Source: Ichthyophonus hoferi
Taxonomy: Eukaryota > Opisthokonta > Ichthyosporea > Ichthyophonida > Ichthyophonidae
Assembly: GCA_002751075.1 (NCBI GenBank)
Contig: NAOQ01000172.1
Coordinates: 37,336-83,667 of the forward strand
DNA: 46,332 nucleotides
Direction: 5' to 3'
A program made the translations under genes and the position numbers. The notes under the pieces are model-generated. The model worked only from the letters and a program-made list of their open reading frames with translations. It was not told the DNA's origin and did no database searches. Of the stretch, positions 12,858-24,530 are shown in pieces. Each line of letters opens with the position of its first letter. The stretch's first letter is position 1.

Positions 12858-13611
12858 TGCGATGTGAAAAGAAATGAATACTGATTAATGTCTCTGTTTA
12901 CCATACAACAATAAAGTCATATGTTTTATAAATTGATACTATAGAATATAATATATTATCTAAGTAAAAACTAGGTTTTATAGGTGAGTTACGATAATAT
13001 GATAAAATAATCTATAATATATTGACTTGTATCATATATATTTATTCTATATTTAGGATCTATTCCTAACGTGCAGTTTATAATATAATAGTTTTGCTTC
13101 CAATATATTTACTCCATAATTCTATAACATATATATATATATATATACATTTATACTAGACTTTAATACACGTACATGTACACTACCCTATATACTAATA
13201 GCTAGGACTATACGACAATAGTACCACGTAAAAATTGTAAAACATGCATTCTACAATCTAAAATATAATTATTTAATGATCAACTCCAAGATTTCTTATC
13301 ATATTTGAACGCATATACCATAGAATACTATTGGGTATATAATGGATTAATTTGGTTGATTCATTATTATTGTGTTATTAAACTATCTATAATTATAAAT
13401 AAATAATTATAGCCAATAATCTATTGCCGATTAGAATTGAGTCATTTTATTTATCAACGAATCATTAAAGGAATATATCAAAACTATCATTTTATTGGTT
13501 AATCTTGGAGTTTACAAATATCTTCCTATATATTTATTTTAAAAAATACAAGAGTAATTACAATTTATTTACTTATTCATTATCACTACTTTTATTACAA
13601 TAATTGGTAAA

Positions 13612-13650
<39 letters not shown>

Positions 13651-14300
13651 TTTATTATTTAAAAATTAGCATTGTAGTTTTATTCTGTAGCTCATCATAT
13701 GATTATATATATATATATATATTTATATCAAACAACACACATGCATATCTTACAAAAGGGTATTGCATAGATCTACAAATACGTATTTACATGCATAAAT
13801 AGCTAAATATATATTCTCATACATGTATCTAATATTAAATAAATATTTATGAGATTATAAGTTTATTTTAACCAAAGAAAATACCACCAATAATGGCTAA
13901 ACTAGATATTACTCTCTATACTACCTTAGGATATATTACATCAAAATTCACCGACCACTGTTTGTGAAGATGCTTTGCTGGCTAAAATAAAAATAAAAAA
14001 TAATAAAAATAGTTGACAAGTAAAAAAAAAGGGAGTATTGATTGAAAAATATGTATAAAAATATTAATTACTTAATATTTAATTTTTATTAATCAATTAA
14101 TTTAAAAACATAAATTTTTCAGAGTTCACATAGAACTATTTCATCACATCCATCTATATTATTAGCACTCTGCATGGCCCGTAGCCATAGGGTCATATTG
14201 TTATTGGTTAGATTAAGAACTCAACAATTTCTGTGCATACTTCGCAGAACGGTGATGTCCTTTGACGATTAACTGAGATTGACACAAGAGATTAGCGTTT
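12858..14300. other. Very AT-rich intergenic spacer
   Basis: I see no gene. The stretch carries (AT)n runs at about 13130–13146, 13618–13646 and 13705–13722 and is generally low-complexity. The RGS gene start and its promoter should be just to the left; no clear TATA position could be fixed among the AT runs. Confidence 0.5.
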
Positions 14301-14324
14301 GCTCCAATAACATCCAGGACTAAT

Positions 14325-14390
14325 CAAAATCATAGATCAACTATAACCTTGACCAATAAATTAATTTTGCTATTTACAAGATTAAATTCA
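14325..14390 (-). repeat. Dispersed repeat G, copy 1
   Basis: The reverse complement matches 41862–41930: ATTAATTTATT, then CAAG-type, then ATAGTTGATC and ATGATTTTGAT blocks. It lies in the 14–16 kb repeat cluster, as the other copy lies in the 41–43 kb cluster. Confidence 0.5.
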
Positions 14391-14769
14391 GACCTTCGCG
14401 TTCATTCAAGAAATCATATCAGTTTTGATGATAAATGAAATAATCGATCCGGTATTAATTAACTGCATAATGCTCTCAACCGGGTAAATTGATTTGTCAA
14501 TACATATGTGAGCTTGGCATTAATGAGGCAATTAGCTAAAATCATCTAAATGAGGATGCAATAGGATTTGATTATTGAGATCAGATCAGGCTATCCTAGT
14601 GGGTCAAGTGATCTGTGAAATGTAGTAGTTCATACTCATAGGCGATTGGAACGCCAGATATTACGGGTGTAAATGATTGCTTGAAAGGCATAGGTCCAGA
14701 AGACAGGCGGCATATGAGCTCGAGTCAGTGATGTTCTGCTCATCTAAGTCCCACCTAAATTAACGAATG

Positions 14770-14870
14770 CGGCTACAATTAACACCGTGATAAAAGTCGG
14801 AAAAGGATAAAAGGGAACAGAAATAACCAATAAAGGTCCCGTATGCCCACGCCATCAAATAAAAAACTGC
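14770..14870 (+). repeat. Repeat unit U, partial copy left of gap
   Basis: This about 90-bp block, from CTACAATTAACACCGTGATAAA to a GGTCCCGTATGCC-type segment, is a diverged copy of 15590–15690 across the gap. The second copy leads directly into the coding-like repeat A at 15795. Confidence 0.55.
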
Positions 14871-14964
14871 TTGAATTACAAACCAAGCGCTTTGTATTTA
14901 TGCAAACACATATATTAATGAGGAATTAGTTAATGTGCCATTTAAATAAGGACTTGATAGAAAA

Positions 14965-15588
14965 NNNNNNNNNNNNNNNNNNNNNNNNNNNNNNNNNNNN
15001 NNNNNNNNNNNNNNNNNNNNNNNNNNNNNNNNNNNNNNNNNNNNNNNNNNNNNNNNNNNNNNNNNNNNNNNNNNNNNNNNNNNNNNNNNNNNNNNNNNNN
15101 NNNNNNNNNNNNNNNNNNNNNNNNNNNNNNNNNNNNNNNNNNNNNNNNNNNNNNNNNNNNNNNNNNNNNNNNNNNNNNNNNNNNNNNNNNNNNNNNNNNN
15201 NNNNNNNNNNNNNNNNNNNNNNNNNNNNNNNNNNNNNNNNNNNNNNNNNNNNNNNNNNNNNNNNNNNNNNNNNNNNNNNNNNNNNNNNNNNNNNNNNNNN
15301 NNNNNNNNNNNNNNNNNNNNNNNNNNNNNNNNNNNNNNNNNNNNNNNNNNNNNNNNNNNNNNNNNNNNNNNNNNNNNNNNNNNNNNNNNNNNNNNNNNNN
15401 NNNNNNNNNNNNNNNNNNNNNNNNNNNNNNNNNNNNNNNNNNNNNNNNNNNNNNNNNNNNNNNNNNNNNNNNNNNNNNNNNNNNNNNNNNNNNNNNNNNN
15501 NNNNNNNNNNNNNNNNNNNNNNNNNNNNNNNNNNNNNNNNNNNNNNNNNNNNNNNNNNNNNNNNNNNNNNNNNNNNNNNNNNNNNNNN
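14965..15588. other. Assembly gap (624 Ns)
   Basis: A run of unknown bases inside a repeat cluster, with related sequence on both sides. Open frames that appear to cross it are meaningless. Confidence 1.
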
Positions 15589-15589
15589 G

Positions 15590-16265
15590 CACGGTTACAA
15601 TTAACACCCGTGATAAACAAAAGACAAGAAATAATAAAATAGAACGGAAACAATCAATAAAAGCCCGGTCCCTCGCCTATACGCGGCTGTGGTCGATACA
15701 AAATCACTAGTAACACACATAAAGCTCGGCAGTTGGTTATTTAATTAAACAATCTTACAATATATATTTATATAATCATCGTTTTGTTATTGTAATGTCT
15801 AGTTCACCGCTGGCACTCAAACACGATAATCAGTGTCCAGATCACTCGCCTGTTCAGAAGTCAGAAAACTATCTACTAACATTAAATAGTGATAATCGTT
15901 ATTATTTACATTATAGCATAGCACCCCTTACTGATCGGTCTCATTGTGCAATATTCACATTAGCATCTGTTACAAGATCGCTAACCACGGATGAGTAAGT
16001 AGGTTTGCTCTTGGCCCGAATAATAAGTAGACCGATTCTTCTCATAGTATACAACATATAAACACTTACATCGATAAGAAAAAGAGTTAATTCACACCTA
16101 AAATAAGGTGCCGTAAGCCAATAGTATTTAAGTATTGTAGCAAGATCAAACAATTCTAGTGGATCTCTTTGACCCATCGTGAATTGGATTAGCTAATATG
16201 AATATTTATGATTGGCTTCATTTTAGTGATTGAACTTAACAATCTTGGTGTTAACTAGGAAGAGT
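15590..16265 (+). repeat. Repeat cluster U–A–F, copy 1, with coding-like part A
   Basis: Three blocks recur elsewhere. U (about 15590–15690) has a TCAATAAA...CCGGTCC segment that also lies before copies of A at 38.6 and 42.7 kb. A (15795–15966) is a coding-like block reading MSSSPLAL, then a DNQC motif, QKSEN, LLTL, and DRSHCAI; it is preceded in frame by VIV, as at 38.5 kb. F (15966–16265) matches 38665–38985, 42840–42975, 28085–28255 and 37875–38010, with the block GCTAACCACGGATGAGTAAG near its start. The A part is shorter than in the other copies because F joins it. I do not recognise the family. Confidence 0.65.
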
Positions 16266-16887
16266 AGCACTAGCGGTAAACATTTCATCTTGATACGCAC
16301 TTAGGTTGGTGTAATTTTGGACCGTTAATACAGGAAGGAATAGTAGGTAGGGGTAGAAGGGCCAAGCAATAGATGAAATGATTGGCTCATTTAGCAACTA
16401 TTAACAGTACGTTGCGGTCATTATGTGTAGTATAACATAACACCATGCACAACAATACAATGCGGTATAGTATAACGCAATTGTTACGATTCTTACTTAA
16501 ATATGTTTATGTATAATTTGTTCATGTTGGTTTAGTGAACAACCTGTATGAGATTACAACACAAATGCCATTAAAACAAACCATTGGAAGAATTAAAATC
16601 CGTAACAAAGACTGTTGAATTAATTATTTGCATTGGACTCTAACGTATATTCCTTATATTTGTCATCTGCTAATAATAAGATAGTAAATATTATGTATTA
16701 AACCTTCATAATAATGATTCAGATTAAGATTAGCTCCTATATAGTCAAGTAAATCATATTAGGGGATACAGTTGGATCCGAGTTCAATCTAAGTGCACGA
16801 TAGTGTGCATTATAGTATACTTATATATGCATGTATGTATGACAGTATGTATTTATACTAGTATACAAATATACATATATATTCCAT

Positions 16888-19800
16888 TTAAAATTCTCTG
16901 CTATTTTCATTCAACCTATACGCATCCGTACTATTATAAAACAGTCTAGCATCACTTTGATCTAGCATTTCCTTTTGTCGTTTTGACTCATGGAAAGCTA
17001 TTTGAATTTCCATTGTCCTCCTTAATCTAGCAGTTGATCTTTCACTTAGACACCAGTTAACAGTTAGGATGAAAATGACGAGGGATGAACCACCTGTAAG
17101 TTTTTATAGCCGGGTTAGCATTGGACTAGATAGTTTATGTATATGATAAAAGGAACAGGATATTTATAGATTTGGGCCGTGTAATATACTAAGAAAGTTT
17201 CTGAGTACTATATATGTACCCTGAGCACTATGGGACGTATAGTGTGTATGAGACCGTGTATAATATATAGTATATAATAGATAGTATACAGTATCTTGTA
17301 TAGAGTATATGATACATAGTACAAAGTATATAGTATAGCACACATACACATTACATATTACATAAAATATATGGTATAATATATATATATATATACAACA
17401 TACTCACCCACTGCTGCGAAATAGACCCAGTTGACTCTAAAGAAACTTGCAGTATCTTTAAAGAACATAGTATTAAAGAGATCATTAAAGAATTCTTCTA
17501 GGTTATCTGCGGTATCCGGTCCTGCATGTACGGTAGTGGTAGAAAGGAGAAAGGAAGAGAGAGGAGAAAGGAAGAGAGAGGAGAAAGGAAGAGAGAAGAA
17601 GAATATATGAGCTATTAGTTTGAAACCACCATGAATAAGGAAAAAAAGATTATATTATTATATAGTAAATCTACACACGATACATACTACATAATATTCA
17701 CTCCATATACACTATACACGCTATACTATATACTATACCATACTACATTATAATGTCATATTATACTACATATACTAAACATACTTACTTTGAATATTGC
17801 ACACTCCAGTCCCACTACAGAAACCTTGGAGACCACATGACCTAGTAGTCGGATAGAAGTAGGCCTTAGGTAAGCGATTAGGTGATGTCGGTAGGGCCAG
17901 GTCTTTAGTCGAATGACATATGCCATCGGCACCCTTGCAGGATACAACGCACTGGTCCTTGCCTTCACACACTTGTAGCCCAAACACTGCACACACAGAG
18001 CGGGACCTAGGAGTGGATGAAAAAGTGGGGGATGGTTAGTCTGAGGTCTGGTAAGGTTTATGTGTACATGTAGAAGGAGAGGTATTTATGTACTTATGTA
18101 TGATAGTATGAGAGTATGTTTGTATATACATGTTTCCAATGAAATGATAAGCTAGTAAGGCACCTACGGATCACAAGCTCCTTTAAAGCATGTATATGCG
18201 TCATCACAGATAGTCTTATCGTCCTTTTGCTTTCTAGTACTACATGATGACGTATTAAATGATAGCCCATTACACGTAGCCGCCTCTAGACAGGAACTTT
18301 CCGCTATACACGTAGTGCCTTGGCCCGCTATAGAACAAGTATTGACGTCACAACAGAGTGCCCTTTGTACATGACACTGTGCACCGGCTTTGAGGGTGCA
18401 ACCTGATTGGTGGAATAGAAGGGTATAAAAAAGGCAGAGGAGAGAGAGGGGAAGGATGAGAAAGAGGAAAGGGAAGAGGAAGAGAGAGAGGGAGGTGTTT
18501 GTATTATATTATAGAGAGAGGGAGCTTATGAAATGACATTAAAACCACACCATACTACTATACACCATAATACCCTACCCTACCCTACCCTCCTTTCTTT
18601 TAATTTATTCTCTCTTCTTCCCACTCTCCTACCCTCCCCGACATTCGAATACATTCACTTACGGTTTGTACAACAGTTGTCCTTACTGCAGATGGAATCC
18701 ATACCACAATCACACTGTTCCTTTCCTTCTATCACACCATTCCCACACATCTCGTCATTCCACTCTGCAAAACACGAACCACCACTACTTTGTACCGTAG
18801 CCCGCATACTAGCTGCGCCATTGGATTGGGTGTATGTTAGCATTAACGTAGTCAAGGATACAGTGAAACTGCATAGTGTACTTGGTATGCCCTGATATGG
18901 TAGTTATTATTACAGAAACCAAATAAAATATAAAAGTGTTTTATGGTTGAACACCATATACAACCAAATAAGGAGCATCTATAACCATAAAAGGAGCATA
19001 TACAATTATATATATACTTCTATCTATCTCTAATACATGGACTAAAAACGTTAATAATATAAAATAAATATATAACTATAAAAGGTACATGTTACCATAC
19101 AGGGCAATCTACTCACCTTTACTGCAAGGGCTAAACAGCCTATTGTTAGGTCTAGACCCGTCGGTACTAGTAGGAAACATAATAAATTTACCCTGATTCC
19201 CCTGTGGGCTGCAAGAATCGTCACCAGTTACAGCATCATGGGCACTACCGTAGTTGTGGCCTAATTCGTGTGCTATGGTGGTTATCATGACAGCGCTGGA
19301 AATCTATTAGGTGCCAGTAATGTCAATGATTGTGGGGGAGGGAGTGGCTAATTAACCACACTTTCATATAACTTAGTTTAAACATATTGAACTAATAAGG
19401 AGTGACACATTATTTAATCAACCAATCTCTAAACAGCGTCAAAGATCTGGTAGAAACCAATAGGGTGCTTGCTTGTGGGGAAGGGGTGGCTAATTACACT
19501 TTTGTATGCCACGGTTTTAATGCATGGAACCAATAGGAAGCTACGTGTCACTCACGTTACTTAGCAAACCAATCTCCAATCACATACCCTAAATCCCGCA
19601 TTTTTATTGGTAGTAAGACCTGTGTTAAGATAACGTATTCCATCTCTTGTCCGTGCCGCCTTCGCACAGACACCAGCCTGGGTACCTGGTCCACCGACCC
19701 AAGCCAATCCGAGGGTTCCTCCTTCAAAAAGCCTGCGATAGAGAGGTTATGGATGAGTAATCAGGTGTGATAATGCAAAAGGTATAGTATTGTTGTACAG

Positions 19801-22800
19801 GTATCTATGTATATACCTTCCTATACAATACCCACCTATCTATCAGTAAACGGGTGTGCCAGACAATACCTTTTCCAGTTAGGTACAGAAACCCCTATAG
19901 TATTTTACCATATACTATACTATGCTATATTATACTATACCTGCTTGTAAATAGGTGTGCAAGACAATATTTTTCCAAGTTATACGCGCTAAACGCCTGC
20001 AGCACATCTTCTGCTTTACTTGAAACCAATCTTACTGGATTGTCAATGGCTGGAATAGGGTAATAAATAGATCAGACTTGTAATGCGATTACTAAGGATA
20101 TAATCTATAATTTCATATCTGAATATAAAAAAACAATTTTATATCTAAATGCATAATAATAATGTTATATCTAGATGTGTAATAATGACCTTATATCTAT
20201 GTCTAGTAATATTACTCATAAGGACATGACTAATAAAAAATATAAAAATAAGGAAGACCACACAAACAAGCCAAAAAATACTATAAAAACCGCACACTCA
20301 ATTAGAAAAATAGAATAGTATTAATTAAAGAGGAAGAAATAGACCAAAATAGACTTTTCAAAGAAAAAGAAGGGGGTCTTAAAAGCAAAGACCTATTAGT
20401 TTATTAATTACATAGAGGAGCAAATATGTAAATTGCTTAACATTAACTAAATAGATTGAAATTTAAATTTTCATAGACAGAGAGGAGATCTATAGGGGAT
20501 TCTTACATTGGGTCTCAAAGATGTATGCATTCTGCACCTTTACCCTGATATTATACCCGAGACCTATATCATTGTTGCGGAAAATTCCATCTACTTCATT
20601 CATCATACGGAGCATTTCTGATATGGTCTGTGAGAATTTATAGGAGTATGTGTTAGGTGGATAACGGAGTAATGGGGGAGAGATATATATATAGAGAGAG
20701 AGAGAGATAGAGAGAATTAAATATATAACATATAAAGGATATAAATACCTTGGAACGGTCAAATCCCATATCTGCAAAGAAAGTATGGTCGGCTATAGGG
20801 GAGGAAACAAAGGAAACACGGTTAGGAAGGAGGTGGGTAGGTAGTTAGGTATGTAAGTATGTATGCATCATAGTATGTATGTAGCGTAATACATACAAGC
20901 ACATACATATAAATCCATATATTAATCTCCACACAAACAAATTCATAGCCTTAATCTCTCTCTATTAATCCATTGGTCTGTATTATACATACAGAGTTAT
21001 AGCTTACATATAAAATAAAGACCTATAGTATAAGGTGTAAATTTGTAGTTATCTATACAGACCAACCAACTGCAATTTATATATAAATTTAAACCAATAG
21101 TAGGAGGTATTAATTATATCCACCTACCAATTGCTATTATATTACATGTGTTCAGAGTGGCTGAGGCTCTTTTCTGTCGAATGTGATTGAGGGGACGTGA
21201 TTTGCTATCATCGGGACGATCTGAGTAGTTTATAAAGTTACAGTGTTATTTCATATATGGAATAGTATGATAAAATACAATAAAATATAATATCAAACTA
21301 AATAATACAATATAATAGAATTTAACATAATATGATGTAATACAACAGAATAGATTAAAATATAATACCATATCACACAATACAATACAATATATTATAT
21401 ATAACAGAAATAAAGTCATCTAATACCTTTTTCTAAAACATTTGTTTGGTACCAATCTTTAAGTCGATCCATAGCAGAGCTATCCGTAAGATTGGATGGT
21501 GGAAAAACTACATCGCGTTCGCGATAGATCACTGCGTAAATAAAAAGAAAAAGAGAAAGGGAGAAGAGACAATATGTATATATATATATATATACACCAA
21601 TGGGTTAATGATGTTAAATATAATTAGAATAACAGCAAACATTTAAATAAAAAATTGAATATACCTTATATATAAATAAGTAAGAAAATGGTTAGATTAA
21701 AATTAATAGCATACTAAATCCTATTATAGCATACCATATTCTATATTATTCTATCCTATCCTGTACTGTAGTGTAATATACTATCCTATACTATCTTATC
21801 CTATCCTACCTGCAGGGAATGTAGGGCTATTCTTGAAGTGTTTTGAAGAGGCCTCAATGTGGTAGGTTTCCTAGGGGTATGGCATAGATATTACTATATA
21901 TGATAGCATGATAGTATGAAAGTATAACAATATAATAGCACAATATTATTACAATAATAGTATAACAATAAAACACTATAACATTATATTAGTATACCTC
22001 TATACAGCATCATACACACACACACACTATAGACTCTGACCTTTTCGGTATGTATTACACCCTCGAATACGCTATCATGCACATGGCCATTGATACGTGA
22101 AGTAGCCCCTTGACCAATCACATGGCCTTCATAGATAGGCAAATTGTCTAATGATATACTGACATGTTCACGGCCTAATATGTGAATAGAATGTTGATTA
22201 TTAAGGTTTGCGGATATGTAAAAGTATACATACGCATTTTAATGTAAATAAAATAACCAAATGAATGAAAGATATAAAAGGATGTGATATAATATCTGAT
22301 AATCTATGATACAATATATTATATATACATATACATATACATATACATACCTGTATTACTTAATGCACGAAAATTATTTAAAAAACTAGCTTTATTCAGG
22401 CGGATTGTGAAAGACGTTCCAAATGCGGTAATATTCATAACTATTGGTACACTCTGCATCTCCGTACTCCTTCTCATTTGTTGGGATAAAACGACAGTAT
22501 GCACTGGTTCATAGGTAAGCACTTGTTGATTGAGGGGGCCATATCCCTTGGGAAAGACTAGGAGGGGAAAGAATAAATAATGTCATATTGATGTAATGTT
22601 ATGGAAAGTATAAAGGTCATAATGACGTCATGTCATGGAAAGTATGTCTTAACGACGCCATGTACTGTAAGGACAAAATATGGTCGCCTTTCTAGGCAAT
22701 ATCTATATAGGTTTTAATTAAAACATGTGGTAAAGATATTATGCAACCTGCGACGCCATAATTACGTACTGATGACCTAAAAGATTTGCCTCATTGAAAC

Positions 22801-23382
22801 GAATGGTGTGTTTACCAACATAGAGGTATAATATATATATATATATATATATATAGTGATCCAAAAGCCCAAATAGCACTTTAAATTACTGCACTATTAA
22901 TAAAAAATAATAATGTAATGTAGATACATATAGATTATAATATTGATATATGTTAAAGATAAAGAAATAGTAAATCATTACTATTGTATTCATTGTCAAT
23001 AAGAATGACATATGGCATATATTAATAAATGTAAGATAATTGTTACAATATTAGTAATCAATAAGAACTGTGTATTTTATATATTTTTTAAAAAACCTAT
23101 TATTACCATCGCTGTTACTATTATTATTATTATTATTATTATTATGACTATTATTTGAAATTAGTGTAATAGTCGTTATGGCAACGCTACGCTCAATCTA
23201 GAAGCTAATAATACAGAATTACTATACCATATATACTATATCATTATAATATTTTTAATATATTATTCAATATAGAAATGAGAAATAATTTACTTACAAT
23301 TTGATATAGTATTGTAGGCTTGTATCTGCTGCCATGACAATAAACTACAAACCACCTTCAACCACATAGCCTCAACCCTCAT
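16888..23382 (-). CDS. ADAM10: ADAM10-like (Kuzbanian-type) membrane metalloprotease, 16 exons
   Basis: ADAM10 sheds ectodomains of Notch, its ligands and other surface proteins. Exons, in transcription order: 23382–23298, 22557–22351, 22174–22041, 21870–21810, 21531–21427, 21220–21128, 20792–20749, 20627–20507, 20049–19941, 19732–19588, 19303–19117, 18812–18663, 18402–18168, 18006–17789, 17521–17408, 17093–16888. All introns are GT–AG and every phase matches, giving 737 residues (human ADAM10 has 748). Order: signal peptide, prodomain with IYEGHVIGQ and VIYRERD blocks, furin site RQKR (about 212–215), catalytic domain with zinc motif HELGHNYGSAHD (about 380–391, Glu and three His intact) and Met-turn FIMF, disintegrin domain from CGNGVIEG...CDCG, Cys-rich domain without an EGF repeat, one membrane helix (about 662–688) and a short tail of about 50 residues. 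ADAM10 is favoured over ADAM17 by the prodomain and by TC...ADHTFF after the furin site. The first exon and the weak acceptor at 19304 are the least certain parts. Confidence 0.9.
17541..17600. repeat. GA-rich 18-bp tandem repeat
   Basis: About three units of GAGGAGAAAGGAAGAGAG lie in an ADAM10-like intron. The purine tract is on the plus strand, so it is pyrimidine-rich in the transcript and sits just upstream (in transcript sense) of the exon beginning at 17521. It may serve as that exon's extended polypyrimidine tract. Confidence 0.7.
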
Positions 23383-24451
23383 AGCTGCTACACGCCTCGA
23401 CTACTAATTTTTATATGTAGATATATGTTTTTGTGTATTATATTATTTGAATTATATGTATATACGATTATATTAAAAATGATATACTATATGATATTTG
23501 GTTTGTTTGTGTTATAAGCATTACACAACTACACACAACATATATGTTTGTTTGTGCGTTTGCTAAAATAGGAACTGTGTTTAGCTCATATCTATAACGT
23601 AAATCTGTGGGAAGATTGCATAGAGTGGGGGCAAAAAAATAAAAATTATTAACCTAGCGCATGTTTGTAGTCAGCCACCAGTCTCAATATAATAATAATT
23701 ATTTAATGGTGCAAAATTAATTTGTTTTTACTAAATGATTAAATACATATTTATTTTATATAATTATATTATATTTATTTTTATATATAAAAGTAATTGT
23801 ATCATTTTCTTACGAGCCTATGCATAACTATTATGTTTGAATTGCAAAAGATCACGTATTTTATTGGACATAGGAGTTATAGGTTACTCAAATATTGATG
23901 CAAATTTAGTTGATCATACTAGCTCAAATTAAATTGAGGTTTAGATGCCCAATAGCAAAAGATGACGATCTATCACAATTATTTTATTATGCAAGTAGAG
24001 TGTGTTTTATTCGGTTACATTTTATTTTTGAAATATTTTTTATAATGTATTTATTTTATTTATATACTTTTATTCTTTTTATTTTAAATATGTAAACTCA
24101 TAAAGTCAAAAATAATAATTTTTTATTTTTATTTGTTATCTGTACAACATATAGGTTTCAAGATCAGTCAACTCTTTAATCGGAAATTCATTTATTGATT
24201 GGAGTCTTATCACTCTCTGAGAATTTTTCAATATTTTTTTTTAGATCTACCGGCTTGAACTTCCAATCACAAATTGATTAGATATGGAGATAGATTAAGA
24301 TATAAAACTATGCATATTGTTTATTTGTATTAGGTTAAATATTTATAATTAAAGTGTAAGAAAAGATATTTTCTTTAGTATTTTTTTATTTTTTTATACT
24401 ATACGGATGGTGCAAGACACAACATTTATTATAAGGCAAACAAAAAATACT

Positions 24452-24462
24452 TATATATAAAG
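24452..24462 (+). promoter_or_regulatory. TATA box of the four-transmembrane gene
   Basis: TATATATAAAG lies about 70–80 bp upstream of the ATG at 24531. That spacing allows a short 5' leader. The divergent ADAM10-like gene starts about 1.15 kb away on the other strand. Confidence 0.5.
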
Positions 24463-24530
24463 GGACGTAGAAACATACTATTGTGTTTTCTATTTTGAAC
24501 CCACTCCCTGTGTTAAGAAATAAATACACC

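Noticed and set aside
14898-15653. Long open frames of more than 200 codons on both strands
   Set aside because: They exist only because the run of Ns is read as open; there is no sequence evidence for them.
18571-18592. Telomere-like ACCCT repeats
   Set aside because: Only about four units, inside an ADAM10-like intron; a short simple repeat rather than an internal telomere tract.
18812-18900. Longer version of the disintegrin exon reading upstream through LTTLMLTYTQ
   Set aside because: The upstream acceptor breaks the codon phase of the preceding exon; the acceptor at GGCGCAG gives matching phase and the expected SPCSKASM-type continuation.
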